From Leptodactylus fallax (lineage: Eukaryota; Chordata; Amphibia; Anura; Leptodactylidae): DNA of 64,000 bases. The stretch spans positions 1,954,870 through 2,018,869 of the forward strand of contig CAMRHE010000354.1 in assembly GCA_947044405.1 (NCBI GenBank), given 5' to 3'. Positions within the stretch are counted from its first letter, which is position 1. The number at the start of each line of letters is the position of its first letter. The notes beneath the pieces were generated by a model that was not told the origin of the DNA, made no database searches, and saw only the letters and a list, made by a program, of their open reading frames with translations. Below, one piece after another: positions 1-9,600 of the stretch. Position numbers and translations under genes: made by a program.

Positions 1-528
1 ACTACACGCTTACATTCCCTCATGTTTGGTCATGAGCCCAGTCCCTGCCATTTCTTTGGCTGGGATGATGGTGGTTGTGGTCCACATTCAGCGATATTAT
101 ACCTCTCTGGACACACGCAGGTTACCTAGCAGCACTGTATTAGTAAAGCTTAGCACAGTGTTGTGACGTGACCTTACCTATTGTCACACATGAAGAGTCA
201 TACCATTATATTTATGTTTGTTGTTCCTATGGCTGCTCATAGGAATGTGCTGTGTATATATTTATACAGCTCTATATCTATATCATGTGAACTGACCACA
301 CGACTAGGAGTCTAATGCATCTAAAATGGAGCAACTTGGCACACGGTCTTGATAAAAAAAAAAAATCCCATACCATTTTGTGCATACAACTACTATGCAG
401 AGCTGTGTGTCTCCATGGTTACAGACTGCATGGAACCCCTCACGTACTGTCTGAAGGCTATCAAGAAGAGTGGGCTAGGCAGAGAAAGTAAGGGTGACCT
501 TACAACCTGCGGACTGTAGGGAGTAAAT
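1..528. other. upstream sequence, nothing recognised
   Basis: I see no coding frame with family resemblance and no repeat with definable ends. There is a short A-run near 354-366. The stretch lies upstream of the PDE4A promoter and is read as intergenic. Confidence 0.5.
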
Positions 529-696
529 CAGAGGAGTAACTTGAAGCTCCTTCTGCAACCATGTGTCATCTCCTACCTACCATGTGCCATTTAGAATAGT
601 GATATATTTTCTTTGGTAGAGCCACCTTTGGGGCCCCTCAGGTTTAAGGGCCCAGTAGCGATTGCTATCTCTGCACTTCCTATAGTTATGCCCCTG
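529..696. mobile_element. short non-autonomous element, CAGAGG..CCCCTG ends
   Basis: The element begins cagaggagtaactt and ends agttatgcccctg, which form imperfect terminal inverted repeats. The flanks are gagtaaat on the left and gagtaatg on the right, compatible with a decayed 8-bp target duplication as made by hAT transposases. A second member with the same layout and shared interior (ggcccagtagcga) lies at 52324-52478. Too short to code; it would have been moved by a transposase supplied elsewhere. The hAT assignment is inference. Confidence 0.55.
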
Positions 697-1235
697 GAGT
701 AATGCTTAATGTATTATTGCAGAATCAGACTATACACAGGCATTGCTTCATGTAAGTTGATTGTAGTGGAAGTAAAAGGGTTAAAAATGTCATACTGTGT
801 TTCTCCAAAAATAAGCCCTACCCCGAAAATAAGCCCTAGCTAGATTTAGCAGGTTTTTTGGAGTAGGCTTGAAATAAAAGCCCTACTCCAAAAATAAGCC
901 ATAGTTACAATTGGGTTTAACCCCTTCCCGACAATGTACTGTACAGTAGAGACCCGGAGCTAATGCCGGGACCCCCAAAGTATTTTAACTGCCCCACTGG
1001 CCCCGTACCTTTTTCGTTGCAGGCCAGCTCCCGTGCGGTAAGTCAACCTGTTCCTTTGACAGCCAGGAGCCTTATGAAGGTTCCCAAGCCTGACCAGCTT
1101 CAATAGTAATGTAGTGAACCTCCCATTGACTGCAATACAGTTGTATTGCAGTCTATGGAACGATTGCAGGTTCAAACTCCATAAGGTGGGGGGGTTAATA
1201 AAATAGTAGAAAATTAAAAAAAAAAAAAATATATA

Positions 1236-1548
1236 TATAAAAACAAAAAGGTGTAGCAGCACTCTGACACAGCACAAGGGTATATAGAGAACAGAGATAG
1301 CATTACTGCTATTATTGGCACCTACAAATTAATATGGTGTATAAACTAAAATTTTGAGGTTCTTAGTTATACATATTTGATCAAACAGTAGGAAGCCCAC
1401 CTGCCCCAACAAGGCGACCTCATTAAGGTGGGACCCTATACTAATGCCTCTATTATTTGTAGGTGCCAATAATAGCAGTAATGCTATCTCTGTTCTCTAT
1501 ATACCCTTGTGCTGTGTCAGAGTGCTGCTACACTTTTTTGTTTTTATA
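1236..1548. repeat. foldback element, 94-bp arms
   Basis: The left arm (1236-1329) and right arm (1455-1548) are near-perfect reverse complements, for example agcagcactctgacacagca against tgctgtgtcagagtgctgct. A loop of about 125 bp separates them. A transcript in either direction would form a long hairpin. It sits inside the TA-rich middle of the surrounding repeat, so it is probably a small foldback transposon or an inverted duplication. No coding potential; reading frames here are incidental. Confidence 0.8.
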
Positions 1549-1606
1549 CATTTTACCACAGTAGCTTGCACCTGTTCACATTGGGATGTGCTGTCTGAAT
1601 CTTTTT

Positions 1607-1615
<9 letters not shown>

Positions 1616-1653
<38 letters not shown>
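1616..1653. repeat. (TA)n microsatellite, left part
   Basis: A pure TA tract that stops exactly at the LTR end (1654) and resumes beyond it at 2092. It is the interrupted target of the solo LTR. Confidence 0.9.
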
Positions 1654-1655
<2 letters not shown>

Positions 1656-2088
1656 CGACAACTTGGGGAATTAATCTCAAATGGCGGCAGACTCCTGGTC
1701 CCGACAGCGGTGGTTCGTGGTACTGGGCGCCGGAGAGACAGCGTTCAGACGGTCCAAGTGTAAAATAAATGGGCTTTATTCAGCTTACGTGCAACATAAC
1801 AAAACAACAAAAAACCTAGGCCACAGTTAGGGCACTAACTGACTCCTTGAGCCTCTAACTAGCCTCTGGGGCAATAAGAAGCTTGACTTAGTCTCTGTAA
1901 GTCCTCTCTGGACCCCAGCCCTCTGGGGACAGATCGCCCTGTCTGCCTTTTGCTGGGTCCACCATTTCCTGCTTCCTGCAGGATACTCCAGTCTTCTGGA
2001 GTTACGCGCCCCACCCAAAGGTGTGGCTGAGAGCCTTTTCTGGCCTGGGCCTGGGTCGCTCCCTAGCGCCCTCTAGGTTCACATACTC

Positions 2089-2091
<3 letters not shown>
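1654..2091 (-). mobile_element. solo LTR of an LTR retrotransposon
   Basis: Read on the minus strand the 438-bp unit starts TGTGAGTATGTGAACC and ends AAGTTGTCGCA, giving the TG...CA ends of LTRs. An AATAAA polyadenylation signal lies near 1770 (minus-strand gctgaataaagccc), about two thirds along, as expected at a U3/R boundary. Both sides are TA microsatellite, so the target duplication cannot be told from the tract itself. No internal gag or pol sequence is present, so this looks like the product of LTR-LTR recombination. The superfamily (gypsy-like or retrovirus-like) is not resolvable. Confidence 0.7.

Positions 2092-2136
<45 letters not shown>
2092..2136. repeat. (TA)n microsatellite, right part
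   Basis: Continuation of the TA tract on the other side of the solo LTR. Confidence 0.9.
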
Positions 2137-2140
<4 letters not shown>

Positions 2141-2459
2141 TTCAAATCACCCTCCTTTCCCTAGAATACATATAAAACAAAAAAATTACTGTGAAACACA
2201 TACACATTAGGTATCCCTGTGTCCGAAAACGCCCTCTCTACAAACTGTTTTGCCTCTGATAAAAATTTGAATAAAAAGTGATCAAATCTCTCATTGTTGT
2301 TCATGGAAAAAATTAAGACCTACCCCAAAAATAAACCCTAGCCTTTTTTTCAGAGAAAAAAATAATATAAGAACCTGTATTATTTTCGGAGAAACAGCAT
2401 AGTATGCTAAGCCATGCCTCAAAACCTTGCCCCCCTTTGACCCTACCCTACCCTATGCC

Positions 2460-2998
2460 ACCCAGCATCTTTCTACCTCCACATGATATAATGCCCCCTT
2501 AGTGTTTCCATATGGTATCATGATCCCTTCTGGCCCTCACAATGTATAATTTCCACTGAGGGCACCCATACAATATACCGTAATATCCCCTTGTGTACCC
2601 CACACAGTATAATGTTCTCTTTGTGAGCCCCACACAATATAATGCCCCTTTGTGGCCCCTACACAGTATAACGTCCCCCTTGTGGCCCCTGCATGTTAAA
2701 ATGCCCAGCTTGTAGCCCCCACACACTATAATTTCTCCCTTGTGACCCCCAACACAGTATAATGGTACCCTTTCTGGCCTCCATACAGTCTAATTGCCCC
2801 CCTTGTAGACCCCATACAGTCTAATGGTCCCCAACGTGGTTCTCAAACAGTCTAATGGTCCCCAACGTGGTTCTCAAACAGTCTAATGGTCCCTCTTGTT
2901 GCCCCATACAGTCTAATGGTCCCTCTAGTTGCCTCCATAAAGTTGTACAGTCCCCATAGTAGCCCCCACACATTATAACAGTCTTTCTTGTGACCTCC
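2460..2998. repeat. degenerate minisatellite, about 30-34-bp unit
   Basis: Diverged tandem units resemble ccccacacagtataatgccc followed by ccttgtggc. Towards the right end two neighbouring units (ggtccccaacgtggttctca) are identical, showing more recent local duplication. The same unit on the opposite strand fills the hAT element at 22164-22957. An A-run at about 3008-3028 follows. Non-coding. Confidence 0.7.
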
Positions 2999-3089
2999 AC
3001 AGCAAAAAATTAAAAAAAAAAAAAAAAACTTTATTCACCTAGCCCTGTTTTCCCACAGTACATGCTGGGCTCTGCAGTGACTTGGAGCA

Positions 3090-3127
3090 GCAGGCATGAT
3101 GTAGCAACATCACTACATCATGCCTGC
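3090..3127. repeat. perfect 15-bp inverted repeat
   Basis: gcaggcatgatgtag (3090-3104) and ctacatcatgcctgc (3113-3127) are exact reverse complements separated by 8 bases. Part of a longer dispersed repeat that follows the degenerate array; a related tail is seen near 52200-52310 (aatggtgaagcag). No regulator can be assigned. Confidence 0.75.
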
Positions 3128-4490
3128 CTAAATCCATACAGCCAGCGCTCAATGACAGGGGTGAATGGTGAAGCAGGATGCTGCAACTTCCTGCTACACC
3201 ATTGTACTCAACTCTCTCTGTATCCAGAGGATGCAGATACAATTGAGGCTGGGGCATCACCTCAAATCTGGGACTGTTCCCCTGAATCTGGGACAGTTTG
3301 GAGTTATGGTCTGATGCCAGTGATATTGATGGACTTAGCACCAAGAGCCTCCAGTCTTAAACTTGGTGCCACAATGTGTGTAGAAACAGCTACAATCCTT
3401 ATATTATTCACTGTATAGTGTTATTTGGCATGTTAGACCCCCACCAACGTGATATCGATGTCCTACCTGAAGAATAAGTCATCAGTATCTACTCTTAGAT
3501 AACCCCTTTAAGCGCTTACTCAATAAGAGAATAAAAACTTCCAGTGCGATCCCAGTGCCAGTCATAGCAATGCACATTGCCATGAGTCTGTCTATCTCAA
3601 TCTAGGGTAATTGGTAGTCTTAGGCCCTATTCACACTGCGGCATCTGCTGCTGATTTTGAGGTGGATTCTGCCCCAAATGAGTGACAAATTCTGCCCTGA
3701 TTTTGCCTCTTTCTAGGCAGGAACAGGACATTGAAAAAAAATAAGTGTCCTGCTCCATCTTGCTGTGGATTTTGCGGCTGCAGAGTCTGCAGCCTGACGC
3801 TCCCCGCTGATAAGGCCTATCGGGCCTAATTAGCATCAGAAAGCCATGATGGAATGTCAGTGCTATGCTGAGGATAGAAAATCAAGAGGAATCGAAGGTG
3901 GAAGGCCTCCTCAAATTCCTCTTCATTTTCCTACATGTGAACAAGCCCTAAGAGTCCACAGTCTAAGCGGAGGGAGCTGGTGACATCACTCACACTGGTG
4001 ACATCACCCACATCTGCCTGTCTGACAATGGTTAAAGTGTACCCAATAATTGTGTGCTCTCATCCGATATTATATACAAGGCATGGGTATTTTCCATGGT
4101 ATGTGAACAGGGTTCAAGGTGCCATCCACTTAAATAAGATGCAGATTTGAGGAATCCACACCAAAATCTGTGTCAAATCTGACATGTGAACAGATCCTAC
4201 TTAATGCTGTATGTGGCCCCTATCGCTTAACATGGCTGCTTTCTTCTTCTCAGGAAGTGACATTACGTCCGTTGGGTACATGGTCATGCCACATCTTCAT
4301 TCTTAAAATGAATGGGTTTGAGCTGCAGCATGGACATGTGACCAACAGACGTGATGTCACTTCCTGAGAAGAGAGCAGCCATGTTTTTGAAGTCCTGCAC
4401 AACTCCTTTAACATTCAAGGGATTGGACAGTCAATATGACGTGCTGTAAATCCAAAATCACTACCGACAGTTTATCATATCAGGATGAGT
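3128..4490. other. upstream sequence with dispersed repeats
   Basis: No gene recognised. The block at 3622-3953 begins ggccctattcacactgcgg and ends acatgtgaacaagccctaag, which are the inverted ends of a non-autonomous repeat type I associate with frogs. The rest is unassigned. Confidence 0.4.
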
Positions 4491-4494
4491 GCAA

Positions 4495-4830
4495 GAAAAT
4501 TATTTAAAAAAAACATAAAAAATAAAAACATTAATAAAAAAAAAAAAAATAAAAGCAATCAAAAGCAATGCTAAAAAAAAATTACAAATAATACAAATAC
4601 AAGTGATAAAAAATTAAATGCAGTAAAAAAATAAAAACCAAAAAAATTAAAATAATAAAAATAAAACAATAAAAAAAATAATCCATAAAAAAGCAAAACC
4701 AATAAAAATATTCAAATAATAAAAACAAAACAATAATAAAAAAAGAAATAAACTCAATAATAAAAATTAACAATAATAAAAAGTTAAAATATAAAATATT
4801 TAAAAGATTAAAATAAAAAAAACTTTAATA
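4495..4830. repeat. A-rich low-complexity tract
   Basis: About 335 bp made almost entirely of A-runs and AATAAAA-like words, immediately upstream of the CpG-rich promoter. The open frames on its complement encode only low-complexity F/I/L/Y strings and are not genes. Confidence 0.85.
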
Positions 4831-5001
4831 AAAATCTTAGACTATCCTTACATTCTTATAGATCCCACGTGTCTTCCCGGCGGGCGGGGTTTATTGAAGC
4901 TCTCCTCTCTTATTGGCCGATTTCTCCCGTTTCCTTCCCTTCTACACTATGAGAGGAGACGGGCAGGGGAGGAGCCAGCGCGGAGCGGCCCGCCTTTCTT
5001 G

Positions 5002-5009
5002 TGACGTCA
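5002..5009. promoter_or_regulatory. CRE palindrome TGACGTCA
   Basis: An exact 8-bp cAMP response element (CREB/ATF site) inside the CpG-rich block, flanked by g and c. Confidence 0.65.
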
Positions 5010-5159
5010 CAGCACTGGTTGAGGGGAGGCGGGAGACACCTGGCAGAGTTCTGTCAGTCGCCCAGCAGTCTGGGCTGAGAGAGGAGGGGGAATACGCCGC
5101 TCCGGCTTATCGCGCACGGGACTCCCGACACAGCGCTCTCAGAACCGGCTGGAAACAGG

Positions 5160-5231
5160 ATGGACGATGCTGCCTTTGTACCTAATGAAGACTCCGAGCT
5201 GCACGACCCTAATCTGTGCGTGCACTTATGA
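5160..5231 (+). CDS. 23-codon upstream ORF or alternative coding start
   Basis: An ATG in a strong Kozak setting (A at -3, G at +4) opens a 23-codon frame ending TGA, translating to MDDAAFVPNEDSELHD and seven more residues. It lies in the CpG-rich block. It could be a regulatory upstream ORF in the PDE4A leader, or the start of a coding exon if one of the nearby GT dinucleotides (for example 5216, GTGCGT) is a splice donor. I do not recognise the peptide. Confidence 0.35.
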   Translation: MDDAAFVPNEDSELHDPNLCVHL

Positions 5232-5290
5232 AGACAGGTGCAGAAGACGCAGCGGTAACTGCCTGACACTCCGGGACACTGAGTTTCCTT

Positions 5291-6283
5291 ACTAGAATGA
5301 TTTTCTATTTAAGAATGCAAACCATATGTGAAGAGGAGTGACAGCAGCAGCGCTTAAAGACTGCGATTTTTCTTGCAATACATTTGCAGCACATAGCAGT
5401 CCATAGAAATCAAGCCAAATTTGGACCCTGGTGGGATATAGGGGTGTGGGGGATGTGAGTGACAGATGCTTCTGCACCGACACCCCAGATCTGATCAGTG
5501 TCCAGCAGCTGGCATTGCTATAGTGCGTGGCATGAAGACATGATGTGACCACCCTGAGGAGTGCATGGACCCCACTGTTGGCAGATCCTATCTGAGTCCT
5601 GATCTTTGCACTAGATGTCAGGTTGCAGCCCCCCCTCCCCAAGATCTGCTCTTGTCTGCCCATCAGACTGATGCCATCCTGTACCCTGTCTGCAACCTAT
5701 GTGCAATAAAAACCCGGGCACCACCTTATCTACCCCTTCCTTCCTGGCAATAACCTAAGCAATAATTCTCCGGAGAAGAAGAGACTTTGATATCACTTCT
5801 ATATATAAATCTATATGTCTAGCTATGGCGATCGAGTTTGTGGAGGAGGATTTCTACATGAGATAACCAGACGCCTCGATTATCGAAGATTTGATTGCTT
5901 TAAGAATATTTAGCTGCTTCTTCTAAAAATAGACAGCCATCCCGTAAGGAACGAGCCGCGTGCGTTTCTTACGACCCCCCCCCCCCCCATAGATCGATTT
6001 CGTATTGCTAATTGCTTAGTCTCAATAATCACGACCTGCCTTTATTTTTCTATATTTTTTTGCCTCGAACTAGAATTTTTTTTCTCATTTGAATGACTAC
6101 TCCTTTATTTTTATATCTCGTTTTATATGTTTTTGGACATGATAAAGCCAATTAACTCTTGATTTGCCTTATTTATATGTATAATTGATGGATCGATAGA
6201 GGTGGCGTGCGGTCAGATAAATATCTTATTTTTTTGAATGTCGCCAATGCAGATAATTTGTTACTGACTTTATTTTTCTCCAG
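5291..6283 (+). other. PDE4A: presumed 5' untranslated exon or first intron of PDE4A
   Basis: No recognised coding sequence. A C-run lies near 5978-5988. A plausible splice acceptor, tttatttttctccag, ends at 6283, with a branch-point-like ctgac just upstream. Candidate donors exist in the CpG block (5216 GTGCGT; 5255 GTAACT). Either the leader is one long unspliced exon or it is spliced into 6284. Confidence 0.45.
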
Positions 6284-6330
6284 ATTTTATTTTTTTGGCA
6301 TTTGTGTTTTTGTTTTTCTTTTGCACAATG

Positions 6331-6617
6331 ATGGAAGTACCATCCTGCACGAAAAAAAGTCTCTCGCTGTCACTGCCCGTACCACGGGAGGGACAAGCTA
6401 CCCTGAAACCTCCACAACATCTATGGAGGCAACCACGGACACCCATCAGAATAAAACATCGGGGTTACTCAGACACAGATCGCTACCCTCACCGGCAGAT
6501 GGAAAGAGCCGATGCCATGGACACGAGCGACCGCCCTGGCCTAAGGAAATCCAGAATGTCCTGGCCATCATCTTTCCACGGGACCACCAGCAACAGCCAT
6601 GCAAGCCATAAACACCG
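6331..6617 (+). CDS. PDE4A: PDE4A long isoform (A4/A5 type), first coding exon
   Basis: Encodes the amino terminus of a cAMP-specific 3',5'-cyclic phosphodiesterase; the enzyme hydrolyses cAMP to 5'-AMP. The exon gives 95 residues plus a split codon. It follows the vertebrate PDE4A4/A5 N-terminus closely: [17 protein letters not shown], then the proline/arginine stretch [10 protein letters not shown], then RGYSD, then [15 protein letters not shown] and [11 protein letters not shown]. This region targets long PDE4A forms to partners such as SH3 proteins. The ATG at 6331 is preferred (A at -3, G at +4, and MEVPS matches the mammalian ME-P start); an in-frame ATG at 6328 is the alternative. The exon ends after CG of an Arg codon, the phase that joins to the next PDE4 exon (R-F-D/E-x-E-N). 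UCR1, UCR2 and the catalytic domain lie beyond this window. Paralogues PDE4B/C/D fit less well. Confidence 0.93.
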
Positions 6618-6624
6618 GTACGTA
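6618..6624 (+). other. PDE4A: splice donor of the PDE4A exon
   Basis: Exon end CACCG is followed by GTACGTA, a good vertebrate donor. The reading frame would run on into the intron for about 100 bases to a stop near 6720, and family resemblance ends exactly here. Confidence 0.85.
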
Positions 6625-9600
6625 GTTGTTGCATGTGTTATAACTCCAATACAGGTAGAAGTTTACATTGGGTGCCCAACTTTTTTGGTTCTTTTTCCAT
6701 TATTTTATGTAATTTGCTAATTGACTGCTAAAAAAAAAAAAAAAGTCAAGTTTACGTCTGTATATATAATAATAATTTCCGTAGCCTATAGTAGTTTGTC
6801 CATCCAGGTTGGGCTAAGTAGGGGGACCGCTGTATATGAAATCTGCATGTCGTAATTGGCTGCACAACTACTCATTTTTCTTTCCCATTTAACATTGACC
6901 CTGGGGTTAGGTCTAATCTTGGTGGTGGAACAAGAGTGAAAATATGGACATACTCAATATTTTGTGAAAAAACTTTGGTTTTTCCACTGTATATGTCTTC
7001 CTTTGCAATGCACTGGGTGAAATCTCTAACGAAATCCATATCCAACGCATGCGGATATTGCCACGGATTTGCCAAAAATTCATGGCAGAAAATATTTGTC
7101 TGAAATAGTCTGAATCCCGGATTAAGCCTTTAACTTCAGTTGGTACCAGAAACCTGAATCGAATGGGTTGGAATATTCCTATCGAGCTCTTCTGTTTCCT
7201 CAGGCAAAAGCCGTGTCTGGGTGTACGATGGCCACCACTTATGTCACAGACATGCCTGCTAGTGTCGTAGATGGAAATAATAGTTCTGAGATTTTTTTCG
7301 GCATTACTTATTCCTGAGGTCACAGGTTTTTTACTAGTCAATATGACTGGTGGGGGCTGTCATTTAGTTGGCTCCCGATATGACACCCCCATTTCTCTAT
7401 GAAATCTGTCTGTAGGGATGGCGAAGGTTAGGTCTGTAAGAGTCCAAACCAATGAAGCATCTGGTGATTGCTAGAACGGGGAAATTTCTTTTGTCAAACA
7501 TCAACTAAGTGCATAAAAAGTGCAGGCGATCCACGCAAAAAGGATGCAGTCTATTGCAATCCCTCACTTTAAAAGAGAGAGATCCTTACAAAATTCTACC
7601 ATCCTCCAAGCCAGAAGGCCCTAAAAGGGTCAGGCATAAATAATCTCCCCTTGCCTTACTTCCAACAGTCTGATTTCCCTCCATAGAAGAAGAGGGAGCC
7701 AGGGTTGCAGAGGTGGAAGAAACCTGTTCTGCTATACAACTGCTGCCTCTAGACCTCGGGTGGGTCCCAAAAGGGCACTGTATCCCTCAATCCTTTGACA
7801 AACACACACATTAAAAAAATTAAAATGAATAAATAAGTAAATATGCACCGTGATAACAATCCGGTCATCTAGTGGGATCTATAAAATTCCTTGTTATTCC
7901 GCACAGGCAGAAGATCTGGTGATTATAGGTGTGTGCGCTTAAAAGTGTGAAAGTAGACGTTTGTACAAATCTCAACCCCATTGGGATCCCATCCCCATTA
8001 AGTTCTGACACCCCATGGTCACCACTCCTGGAGCACTTTTGCACCTCGGCCTTTCAAGCTATTTATTTAGCCAATGGCTTCAATCTGGTGGCCTCTGCAG
8101 CCACTATGGGGGAAATATTATTTGTTTTCCTGGGGTCTCAGGAGCCTGACTGGTTCTTGGAAGGTACTGGTTACCCTTGTAGAGATTCAGCTAGAGAGTC
8201 TTCATGGGGAGGCTTCCTAGGAGAACGTATCCAAATAAGTTCTCCTCTGGAAGGAAGAAAAATCTGTCTAGTGCCACCTATTGCTAGCTAGCCTGTAGGA
8301 GCCTCAAAATATGACTAGGGGACTTTCCATAACCAGAGTCTCCCATCTGTAGACAGTAGAGAACTTCTTGTTTCTTGTCAGTACAGAGAATGGTTCAGGT
8401 TGGCTGGGTGAGACACCTTTGGAAGGTGCCGACGGACCTCCAGGAAGTTTTACAGTCAAAGGTTTCTGGAAAAGTATGCACTCCTTAAGAAGGAACAAAA
8501 TGTCTCTGGTGCCACCTATGGGTAGCATTTCTTATTTGTGATAAGTCGACCCCCTTTCTGGTTAGTTTCTTTTGTAGGAGATATTGGGTGAACATCAGGC
8601 AGACCCCATAGACATTAGATCGATGGTTTGTACATCAACAACATCCAACACCCAGCACATAATTTCAGCCTTCTTATTATAGTAATTGTTGGGTGGCTTC
8701 CACAACAATCTCAACACTGCTACATGTCTTGGATCCTGACTTCCAATCACTGTTGTTACTGTGATCTCCTAATATAATATAGTGGCTCATGTTTCATGAT
8801 TTCCTATGGGAACACCTTTCATTGTAATTGCTGTCCAAGAGCCAGCATGGCTTACACAGCTTATCTTACTCCTATAGGGACAGAATCAGCTCTGTTGCAT
8901 CCCCAGTGGTAGGTAGTAACACTGATAGCATCACTACAAGGCTGACACGACACAGAGGCTCGGGTGGTGTGATGGGGCGCCTCTTGTTCCATTGTGACCA
9001 TATGAAATGCTCTGAATCCTAATGTGATTCACTGTGCCTGTGACTCAACAATTGTACTATTCTCAATCCATGGCCATGGCACCAACAGGCACGACTGATC
9101 AAAGATAATGAGAACTGCCTGCCAACATGACTGTCGTGCCGAAACTGAGGAATGAAGAGAACTCATTGACTTCAGTTGCAGACGCATTGTATAAAATGCC
9201 AACTCTGGGCATCATGTGGCACTAGTCTTGATGTAGCTTCAGTCTGAGTTTTGTTCACGTCTACGTTTTGGTTCCCATTTGTAACAAAAACTATGATGCA
9301 GCACTGGACCCACAAACAGATCCTATTGACTTATGTTGAGGTCTGTCGAGTTCTGCCAAGGTGCCCATCTCATCTTGGTCAAAAAATGTTGGCGTTGAAT
9401 GTGACGTAGTCTGCAGTTGCGGTTCTTGATGAAGTCTTAACAAAACCGAAATCTCCTAAAACGGGTGGTCATTGGGTAGCAGGTGGGTCCACTGATGCGA
9501 AATTGTCCTGAAGGTCTTAAAGGATTTGTCTAGGTTTGCTTGCCTTTTTGACATCAGTTTTCCTGGGCTATGTCTGATTTGATCTCCTTCATGGTACCAA

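Larger units (their letters stand above)
917..2288 (-). mobile_element. TTAA-flanked repeat family, nested copy
   Basis: The left end is TTAA at 917-920 followed by ccccttcccgac, the terminal sequence shared with copies at 32415-33397 and 45301-46114. The segment around 2140-2235 matches, on the opposite strand, the segment around 33020-33120 (shared acatacacattaggtatccc). The copy is interrupted in its TA-rich middle by a foldback and a solo LTR, and its far end stops near 2288 without a clear TTAA. Non-coding. TTAA targets are used by piggyBac and Kolobok transposases; which one moved this family is not visible. Confidence 0.55.
793..2405. mobile_element. outer repeat of a nested insertion cluster
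   Basis: The left end reads tactgtgtttctccaaaaat and the right end, on the other strand, reads tatgctgtttctccgaaaat, so the block is bounded by related inverted ends. Both sides also carry the motif cctaccccraaaataarccc. Between them sit later insertions: a TTAA-flanked element (about 917-2288), a foldback (1236-1548) and a solo LTR (1654-2091). I recall similar 'ctccgaaaataag' repeats in other vertebrates but cannot name the family. Two independent copies flanking the cluster remain possible. Confidence 0.45.
4860..5290 (+). promoter_or_regulatory. PDE4A: CpG-rich promoter, probably of the PDE4A long isoform
   Basis: This block is sharply richer in G+C and CpG than everything around it. Visible elements in order: an E-box CACGTG (4866-4871), a GC box GGGCGGGG (4882-4889), an inverted CCAAT box ATTGG (4912-4916) and a full CRE palindrome TGACGTCA (5002-5009). 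No TATA box stands out. It lies about 1 kb upstream of the PDE4A exon on the same strand, with no other coding exon between, so it is the likely transcription start region. A CRE would fit cAMP feedback on a cAMP phosphodiesterase, but that is inference. It might also serve a divergent minus-strand gene. Confidence 0.72.

Noticed and set aside
1827..2018. Minus-strand 63-codon frame
   Set aside because: Lies wholly within the solo LTR and has no similarity to a retroviral or host protein.
4582..4773. Minus-strand frame of F/I/L/Y residues resembling a membrane segment
   Set aside because: Translation of an A-rich low-complexity tract.
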